Assembly (NCBI GenBank): GCA_023441625.1
Contig: JAEZOA010000071.1
Location: 1 to 29,343 of the forward strand
From: Bacillota bacterium
GTDB taxonomy: Bacteria > Bacillota > Clostridia > Acetivibrionales > DSM-1351
Reading direction: 5' to 3'
DNA length: 29,343 nucleotides
The notes below the pieces were generated by a model. It was not told the origin of the DNA. It did no database searches and was given only the letters and a program-made list of their open reading frames with translations. Of this stretch, positions 23,844-29,343 are shown piece after piece. Position numbers and translations under genes: made by a program. Position 1 is the first letter of the stretch, and each line of letters opens with the position of its first letter.

Positions 23844-24920
23844 TTATTTCTTGGACTGAGTAATCATCTCTATGAACTCATCAAAGAGATATGCTGTATC
23901 ACCCGGTCCTGGTGATGCTTCTGGGTGAAACTGCACAGTAAATAGTGGAGCATTCTTATACTTAATGCCCTCAATAGTTCCATCATTCATATTAATATGG
24001 CTTACGCTCATTATTTCTTTATTAAGAGAGTCTTCAATAATTGTATATCCATGATTTTGTGAAGTTATATATGTCATATCCTTTTCTATATCCTTAACAG
24101 GATGATTACAGCCTCTGTGTCCATATTTCAGCTTTTTTGCATCCGCACCATTAGCAAGTGCAGTCAGCTGATGCCCAAGGCAGATACCGAAAATTGGTTT
24201 CTTCCCTATCAGCTCCTTAATGGTATCAATCTGGAATTGGCAATCCTTTGGGTCACCAGGTCCATTTGACAGCATAATGCCATCTGGTTCTATGCTGAGT
24301 ACTTCCTGCGCAGTAGCTGTAGCAGGGAAAATACATACTTCACAATTTCTGTTTAAGAGCGACCTTACAATATTTTTCTTTAGGCCATAGTCCAGAAGGG
24401 CAATCTTGTAACCTTCACCTTTGATATGCTCAATCTCAGGTGTAGTTACTTGAAGAACAGGATTATCAATAGTATGGTTTTTTAATTCAGCAAGCCTTTC
24501 CTCAACATCACTAAGGGTCTCACCAGTAACTATTGTACCCTTCATAGTACCCTTGTCTCTTAAAACTATGGTTAGCTCTCTTGTATCAATGCCCTCTAAA
24601 CCAATTATTTCATTTCTTTTTAAATACTCATTTAGGGTCTCAATTGACCTCCAATTACTTGGTGTCTTGCAAAGTTCCCTAACAATAAAACCTTTTACTT
24701 GAGGTTTTACTGATTCGATATCATCGAAATTCACACCATAATTACCTATTAAAGGATAGGTCATACAAACTATCTGTCCACAATAGGATGGGTCTGTTAA
24801 AATCTCTTGATATCCTGTCATTCCAGTATTAAAAACAACCTCTCCAACTATATTGCCTTCCATTCCAAAGCTATTTCCTTCAAAAACAGTTCCATCTTCC
24901 AGTAACAAAAAAGCCTTCAT
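23844..24920 (-). CDS. carA: Carbamoyl-phosphate synthase, small (glutaminase) subunit
   Basis: 358 residues. It releases ammonia from glutamine for CarB. The N-terminal domain (FLLLEDGTVFEGNSFG, VVFNTGMTGYQEILTDPSY) is followed by a class I glutamine amidotransferase domain with nucleophile Cys247 in FGICLGHQL and the His332/Glu334 pair in VQFHPEASPGP. GAGGTGG precedes the ATG. It is in the pyr operon, upstream of carB, which supports a pyrimidine-dedicated enzyme. The gap to pyrF holds palindromic repeat copy 2. Confidence 0.98.
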   Translation of the reverse strand: MKAFLLLEDGTVFEGNSFGMEGNIVGEVVFNTGMTGYQEILTDPSYCGQIVCMTYPLIGNYGVNFDDIESVKPQVKGFIVRELCKTPSNWRSIETLNEYLKRNEIIGLEGIDTRELTIVLRDKGTMKGTIVTGETLSDVEERLAELKNHTIDNPVLQVTTPEIEHIKGEGYKIALLDYGLKKNIVRSLLNRNCEVCIFPATATAQEVLSIEPDGIMLSNGPGDPKDCQFQIDTIKELIGKKPIFGICLGHQLTALANGADAKKLKYGHRGCNHPVKDIEKDMTYITSQNHGYTIIEDSLNKEIMSVSHINMNDGTIEGIKYKNAPLFTVQFHPEASPGPGDTAYLFDEFIEMITQSKK

Positions 24921-25025
24921 ATTCCACCTCTATAAACTTTAATTATTAGCTATCCACTTGAAAGTATTTACAATCAACAAAGAGCTATTGCCAAAGAAAT
25001 ATCATATAAAAATATCGATAAAACT

Positions 25026-25258
25026 AGTACTTTCGTACGAAACTTATATCAATGGCTTGCTTCCAAAGTAATCGCATGAAATAGTTTGGTTCACCACAAG
25101 CATTTTAGCCGTCGCAGAACACTCGACATCCTGTCTCGGGTTGCTGCTCAAAGTGACGTCCTGTCACTTTGCCGACTAAAACACTTATGCTTCACCTACA
25201 ATTTCAGCAATTACTTTTAATCAAGCTTCCCATTGACATAAGTTTGTACTCGCGTACT
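25026..25258. repeat. Long palindromic intercistronic repeat, copy 2 (pyrF-carA gap)
   Basis: The 468-nt stretch between pyrF and carA (24921-25388) has no gene. Its centre is a ~230-nt imperfect palindrome: the left arm (from 25026, with AAACTTATATCAATGG) pairs with the right arm ending 25258 (CCATTGACATAAGTTT in direct reading). An inner 8-bp hairpin AAAGTGAC/GTCACTTT lies at 25150-25170. The core GCCGTCGCAGAACACTCG (25108-25125) matches copy 1 in the carB-pyrK gap with few changes, and the CAATGGGA-containing arm is also shared. I see nothing else in the stretch (24921-25025, 25259-25388) beyond AT-rich spacer and the carA ribosome binding site. Confidence 0.8.
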
Positions 25259-25388
25259 AAAAACAACTACTTATATTTTTATTTGTTTTATTTCGCGCCA
25301 AACCCGTGACTCTAATACTTTTCAACTGGGTATGCTAATTAAATACTAACAAACTAAATATCTGGATATTTCATGCCCAACAAACTGC

Positions 25389-26330
25389 TTATTTCTGACC
25401 CAATGCCCCATTTAGGTCGTCCTTCATTCTGATAACTTCAGCTCTTGAAGCCTCGGCAAATCTCTCTTCGCTATAATCATTTTTCCAAATATCTGACTTG
25501 TAGGCACACATAATACTTCTAGATGCATTTACAATGGCACCTAAATTATCCTTTTTAAAGGAATTGACACAATCTCTAGCTGTACCACCCTGGGCACCAT
25601 AGCCCGGTACTAATATATAAGCTTTTTTCATAATTGAACGCAGTAGTTTAGCTTGATTAGGATAAGTAGCTCCTACTACAGCACCGACACTGCTATAACC
25701 ATATTTTCCTATAACAGACTTGCCCCACTCATTTACATACTCAGCCATTACCTCGTAAATACTTTTTCCATGCTGTGTGACAAGATCTTGAAGCTGTCCT
25801 GATGACTTATTAGAAGTCTTTACAAGTACAAATATCCCTTTTTTATAGTTAACACAATCATTTATAAATGGTTTGATACCATCTTCACCTAAATATGGGC
25901 TAACTGTCAGTGCATCAACATCAAAAGCCTTTTGCTTGATTTCCATGTCTATAGTTGTCGAGCCTAAAAAACCATTAGAATAAGCTTCAGCTGTTGTACC
26001 AATATCATTTCGTTTACCATCTGCAATTACAATTAAACCTTTACTTTTTGCATATTTGCAGGTTTCGTCAAAGGCGTAAATGCCATCAATTCCATACATT
26101 TCATAATATGCAAGCTGTGGTTTTACTGCAGGCACCTGATCATAAATTGAGTCAATTATCATTTTATTAAACTGAATAATTGCCTCAGAAGCGCCCTTCA
26201 GATTTACACCAAATTCCTTGAATGCTTTTTCCTTGATAAACGCTGGTACATATTCAATTTTGGGATCTAAGCCAACCACTGTTGGATTATTTTTTTCTTG
26301 AATGCTTTCAATTAGTCTGTCAATAAACAT
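25389..26330 (-). CDS. pyrF: Orotidine 5'-phosphate decarboxylase
   Basis: 313 residues, the long type-2 form common in clostridia and actinobacteria. It decarboxylates OMP to UMP. The catalytic Asp-Lys-Asp array is in VIADGKRNDIG (Asp104, Lys106, Asp109), followed by TTAEAYSNGFLG. Also visible are GLDPKIEYVPAF (substrate-binding Asp), AVKPQLAYYEMYG, VSPYLGEDGIKPF, and the phosphate-binding end VPGYGAQGGTARD with NASRSIMCAYK. The ribosome binding site TGGAG is 7 nt upstream. It sits between pyrC and carA rather than at the operon end as in Bacillus subtilis. Confidence 0.97.
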   Translation of the reverse strand: MFIDRLIESIQEKNNPTVVGLDPKIEYVPAFIKEKAFKEFGVNLKGASEAIIQFNKMIIDSIYDQVPAVKPQLAYYEMYGIDGIYAFDETCKYAKSKGLIVIADGKRNDIGTTAEAYSNGFLGSTTIDMEIKQKAFDVDALTVSPYLGEDGIKPFINDCVNYKKGIFVLVKTSNKSSGQLQDLVTQHGKSIYEVMAEYVNEWGKSVIGKYGYSSVGAVVGATYPNQAKLLRSIMKKAYILVPGYGAQGGTARDCVNSFKKDNLGAIVNASRSIMCAYKSDIWKNDYSEERFAEASRAEVIRMKDDLNGALGQK

Positions 26331-26390
26331 AAATTTTCTCCATTTCTATGGTATAGACTATTAAAGTAGAACCTTTTCCTAGGTCTGGAT

Positions 26391-27677
26391 TTATAATATT
26401 AAGCCAGACCTTACTATTGGATTTCCACCTACAATTGTGTATTGTGGCTGTCCATAGAGCTTGAATCCATCAAATGGTGAATTCTTGCTCTTTGATTCAA
26501 AAGCCATAATTTCAACAGTATATTGCTCATTTATGTCAAATATCATTAGGTCTGCACATCTTCCCACTTCAATAATTCCTTTATTTAAACCCAGCATTCT
26601 TGATGGATTTAAGCACATTTTTTTAACAAGTTCATTTATAGTAAGATGTCCAGCCTTTACCAAGTATGTTATGGCTAATGGAAAAGCAGTTTCAAATCCA
26701 ACCATTCCATTAGCAGCATGTTTAAATTCAACATTTTTTTCATCTATATGATGAGGTGCGTGATCAGTTGATATTATATCTATTGTTCCATCCTTCAGGC
26801 CCTCAATAATAGCATCAACATCTTTTTGTGTTCTAAGTGGAGGATTTACTTTAGCATTTGTATTAAAGCCCTCACATGCCTGATCTGTTAGTGAAAAGTA
26901 ATGTGGACAGGTTTCAGCAGTTACATTAACTCCTCTTCTCTTGGCATTTCTAATCAAGTCCACACCAAGTTCAGTGGATACATGTGCTATATGAATAGTT
27001 GCTTTTGTATATTCCGCAAGTATTAAATCTCTTGCTATCATTACCTCTTCAGCAGGTGCAGGATTACCCTTAAGTCCTAGTATGGAGGAGTAGAAGCCTT
27101 CATTCATAAGTCCCTCATCTACTAGCTCCAAATCCTCACAGTGAGAAATTATAGTAATATCAAACATTGAGGCATATTGCATGGCCTTTTTCATTAAAGA
27201 AGAGTTATTAACAGGTCTTCCATCGTCTGAAAGAGCAACTGCTCCAGCAAACTTAAGCTCACCAATCTCACTTAGCTCTTCACCCTTTAAGCCCTTTGAT
27301 ACTGCCCCAATAGGATATACATTCACTATTGCGTCTGATTTAGCTTTATTTAAAACATACATTATCATTGCTTCATTATCTAGAACAGGACTTGTATTTG
27401 GCATACATGCAATTGAAGTAAAACCACCCTTTGCTGCACTTCTAGTTCCAGACTCAATATCCTCCTTGTACTCAAAGCCCGGTTCCCTTAAATGGCAATG
27501 TGCATCAACCAAACCAGGTATTACATACATACCCTCGGCCTCTACTATCTCACATCCTGCTGAATCAATACCATTTTCTATTTGAACTACAATTCCATCT
27601 TCTATTAATATATCTGAAACTTTGTCAAGCCCAGTTTTAGCATCTATTATATGTCCGTTTTTAATCAATAATTTCAT
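26391..27677 (-). CDS. pyrC: Dihydroorotase
   Basis: 428 residues, the class I (AllB/PyrC-like) length. It cyclises carbamoyl aspartate to dihydroorotate with a binuclear metal centre. Ligands seen: DAHCHLREPG (His60, His62), Asp151 in ALSDDGRP, His179 in ISHCEDLE, His232 in IHIAHVSTE and Asp305 in STDHAPH. The substrate-binding Arg64 follows the HxH motif, and the G-M-V-G-F-E-T-A-F-P segment is typical. The start overlaps the end of pyrB by 17 bp, with AGGAGG inside pyrB, so translation is coupled. Confidence 0.97.
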   Translation of the reverse strand: MKLLIKNGHIIDAKTGLDKVSDILIEDGIVVQIENGIDSAGCEIVEAEGMYVIPGLVDAHCHLREPGFEYKEDIESGTRSAAKGGFTSIACMPNTSPVLDNEAMIMYVLNKAKSDAIVNVYPIGAVSKGLKGEELSEIGELKFAGAVALSDDGRPVNNSSLMKKAMQYASMFDITIISHCEDLELVDEGLMNEGFYSSILGLKGNPAPAEEVMIARDLILAEYTKATIHIAHVSTELGVDLIRNAKRRGVNVTAETCPHYFSLTDQACEGFNTNAKVNPPLRTQKDVDAIIEGLKDGTIDIISTDHAPHHIDEKNVEFKHAANGMVGFETAFPLAITYLVKAGHLTINELVKKMCLNPSRMLGLNKGIIEVGRCADLMIFDINEQYTVEIMAFESKSKNSPFDGFKLYGQPQYTIVGGNPIVRSGLIL

Positions 27678-28602
27678 TACTTGAGCCCCTCCTAGTCAAA
27701 AGATATAGTAAAGCCATTCTAACTGCAACTCCGTTTGTTACCTGCTCATTTACTAGACTCTGTTCTCCATCAACTACATTGGATGAAAGCTCCACCCCTC
27801 TATTTATTGGGCCGGGATGTAAAATAATAGCATCCTCCTTAGCTAGCTTTAGTCTTTTGTCATCAAGTCCAAAGAATCTGGCATATTCTCTTGTTGTGGG
27901 GAATAATCCTTTTTTCTGGCGTTCTAATTGAATTCTAAGTCCCATAACTACATCTGCATCCATAATTGCTTCTTGAACTGTGCTATAAACCTTTACTCCA
28001 AGCCTTTCAATTCCTGGTGGGATGAGGGTTGCTGGCCCAGAAATACTAATCTCCGCTCCCAACTTGGTCATACCCCATATATTACTTCTAGCAACTCTAC
28101 TATGAAGAATATCACCAATTATGGCAACCTTAAGACCTTTTAATGTTCCCTTTTTTTCAATTATTGTAAACATATCGAGTAAAGCTTGTGTAGGATGTTC
28201 ATTCATACCATCACCGGCATTGATTACAGATGATTTCACATTTTGAGCAAGTAGATGAGGAGCTCCTGACATGGGGTGTCTGATAATAATTACGTCTGTT
28301 CCCATACTATCAATGGTTTTTCCAGTATCAATTAGAGTTTCACCCTTTTGAACGCTGCTGCTAGAAGCAGAAATATTTGCAGCGTTTGCGCCCATATATT
28401 TCGAAGCTAGCTCAAATGATAGTCTTGTTCTGGTACTGTTTTCGTAAAACAGAGTTATAATTGATTTTCCTTGCAAGTGAGCAGTTTTTTTGTTGTTCGA
28501 AGATAAGATGTATTTCATGGTCTTTGCAGTGCTCAAAATATATTCTATTTCTTCTGGTGAAATATCCCTAAGCCCAAGTAGATCCTTAGATTTTAAATTC
28601 AT
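27661..28602 (-). CDS. pyrB: Aspartate carbamoyltransferase, catalytic chain
   Basis: 313 residues from ATG 28602. It joins carbamoyl phosphate and aspartate. Carbamoyl-phosphate motif YENSTRTRLSFE (STRTR at 56-60), then SSSSVQKGETLIDTGKTI, IIIRHPMSGAP, NAGDGMNEHPTQALLD, VAIIGDILHSRVARSNIWG, MGLRIQLERQ and LHPGPINRGVELSSNVVDGEQSLVNEQVTNGVAVRMA are all intact. Start set by AGGAG 9 nt upstream; a longer frame exists but overlaps pyrR. No pyrI regulatory chain follows, so it is the unregulated Bacillus-like form. It lies 7 nt behind pyrR. Confidence 0.97.
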   Translation of the reverse strand: MNLKSKDLLGLRDISPEEIEYILSTAKTMKYILSSNNKKTAHLQGKSIITLFYENSTRTRLSFELASKYMGANAANISASSSSVQKGETLIDTGKTIDSMGTDVIIIRHPMSGAPHLLAQNVKSSVINAGDGMNEHPTQALLDMFTIIEKKGTLKGLKVAIIGDILHSRVARSNIWGMTKLGAEISISGPATLIPPGIERLGVKVYSTVQEAIMDADVVMGLRIQLERQKKGLFPTTREYARFFGLDDKRLKLAKEDAIILHPGPINRGVELSSNVVDGEQSLVNEQVTNGVAVRMALLYLLTRRGSSNEIID

Positions 28603-28609
28603 ATATCTA

Positions 28610-29152
28610 TTACTCCTGTTCTTTATTTGTAATAACAACGCTATTAACTCCATCAAAATCCATCACATTTACCTGTACTATCTCATTTCTTGAGGTTGGG
28701 ACATTTTTACCAATATAATCTGCTCTTATAGGTAATTCTCTATGACCCCTATCTATTAAAACAGCAAGCTGTATCATTTGTGGTCTGTTAATATCCATAA
28801 TAGCGTCAATAGCGGCTCTTACTGTTCTGCCAGTATATATTACGTCATCGACTAAAACCACTTTCTTGTTAGCAATATCAAAGTTTATTTCAGTTCCATT
28901 AATAACAGGATGCTCATTTAGCAGGCTTAAGTCATCACGATATAGCGTGATATCTAAAATACCAACTGGAATCTCCCTTTTTTCTACATCCTTAATTTTT
29001 TCAGCAATTCTCCTTGCAATTGGGACTCCTCTTCTTTGGATTCCCATTAACACTAAATTTTCAACACCCTTATTCTTTTCAATAATTTCATGGGAAATTC
29101 TTGTTATAGCTCTTGCAATTGCACTGTCATCCATTATTTCTGTCTTTTGCAT
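28610..29152 (-). CDS. pyrR: PyrR, pyr operon attenuation protein / uracil phosphoribosyltransferase
   Basis: 180 residues. It senses UMP/UTP and PRPP and, with UMP bound, binds pyr leader RNA to promote termination; it also has weak uracil phosphoribosyltransferase activity. PRPP motif VVLVDDVIYTGRTVRAA (98-114) is canonical; LMGIQRRGVPIARRIA, DITLYRDDL and LAVLIDRGHRELPIRADYIGKNVPTS match the family. Two ATGs are possible: 29158 lies only 3 nt after GAGGGG, while 29152 has 9 nt and is preferred. It is first in the operon, directly behind its own attenuator. Confidence 0.97.
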   Translation of the reverse strand: MQKTEIMDDSAIARAITRISHEIIEKNKGVENLVLMGIQRRGVPIARRIAEKIKDVEKREIPVGILDITLYRDDLSLLNEHPVINGTEINFDIANKKVVLVDDVIYTGRTVRAAIDAIMDINRPQMIQLAVLIDRGHRELPIRADYIGKNVPTSRNEIVQVNVMDFDGVNSVVITNKEQE

Positions 29153-29226
29153 AATCATAATCCCCTCTCATCTTGTCCGATTTCCAACATCGTTACTATA
29201 TAGTATTACTTAATAAAAAAGCAATC

Positions 29227-29256
29227 AAAAAAGCTTCTCGCCAAAGGCAAGAAGCT
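29227..29256 (-). terminator. Intrinsic terminator of the pyr attenuator
   Basis: On the minus strand AGCTTCTTGCC (29256-29246), loop TTT, GGCGAGAAGCT (29242-29232) forms an 11-bp stem with one T-G pair, followed by six T (29232-29227). It lies in the leader between the PyrR-binding loop and pyrR, as expected for UMP-dependent attenuation. Confidence 0.9.
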
Positions 29257-29332
29257 CAAACATATCAAAATATAATCATACAGATATAAAATGATTATAA
29301 AAAAATCGTGTCAGCTTAACATCTCACCTTAT

Positions 29333-29343
29333 AGCCTCTCTGG
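29333..29343 (-). promoter_or_regulatory. pyrR box: PyrR-binding loop, cut by window edge
   Basis: The minus-strand transcript enters the window with CCAGAGAGGCU, which fits the conserved PyrR-binding anti-antiterminator loop (A-R-U-C-C-N-G-N-G-A-G-G-Y-U) from its CC onward. The first bases and the 5' half of the stem lie outside the window, as does the promoter. PyrR-UMP binding here would free the downstream terminator. Confidence 0.8.

Overview
The window is low-GC DNA from a spore-forming, most likely clostridial, Firmicute. The evidence is a gerA-type germinant-receptor operon, a PyrR-controlled de novo pyrimidine operon with the NAD-linked pyrK/pyrD pair, a ferredoxin-nitroreductase typical of anaerobes, and AGGAGG-type ribosome binding sites. 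Genus is not decided by the sequence; the mesophilic Clostridium/Ruminiclostridium group is a guess.

Left part (1-6.4 kb): a 3D-domain cell-wall protein runs off the left edge on the minus strand. Divergent from it is a five-gene plus-strand operon: GerA-family A subunit, lipoprotein C subunit, a 73-residue two-helix protein resembling the D subunits, B subunit, and a secreted amidase_6-domain protein.

Middle (6.4-18.4 kb): a mosaic accessory region. It holds a decayed FtsX-type permease, a DNA-alkylation-repair-like gene, a DinB-like gene, a fragment of a HAD phosphatase, a TetR/hydrolase pair behind a strong palindromic operator-promoter, an intact HAD phosphatase with a ferredoxin-nitroreductase, an ArsC/Spx-like protein, a CmpB-like membrane protein, a broken GH-E nuclease toxin end with an ankyrin protein beside it, a YbaK deacylase, a DUF1287 protein, a phosphoribosyltransferase-like protein and a histidine phosphatase.

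Right part (18.5-29.3 kb, minus strand): the pyrimidine operon in the order pyrR-pyrB-pyrC-pyrF-carA-carB-pyrK-pyrD. It is preceded by a PyrR-binding loop and an intrinsic attenuator at the right edge. Together these enzymes make carbamoyl phosphate, carbamoyl aspartate, dihydroorotate and orotate, and decarboxylate OMP. A canonical pyrE and a uracil permease are not in the window. Two long imperfect palindromes of one repeat family sit in the carB-pyrK and pyrF-carA gaps.

The most unusual signal is a pair of related leader elements in front of two unrelated minus-strand genes (3D protein, 722-795; DinB-like, 9668-9743). Each has AAGGAGG, an ATG at ideal spacing opening a tiny reading frame with shared residues (M-P-x-L-x-W-x-F ... 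N-x-G-H-x-H-x-Y), an 8-bp stem with a compensatory base change, and a stop codon overlapping the first codons of the main gene, which lacks its own Shine-Dalgarno sequence.
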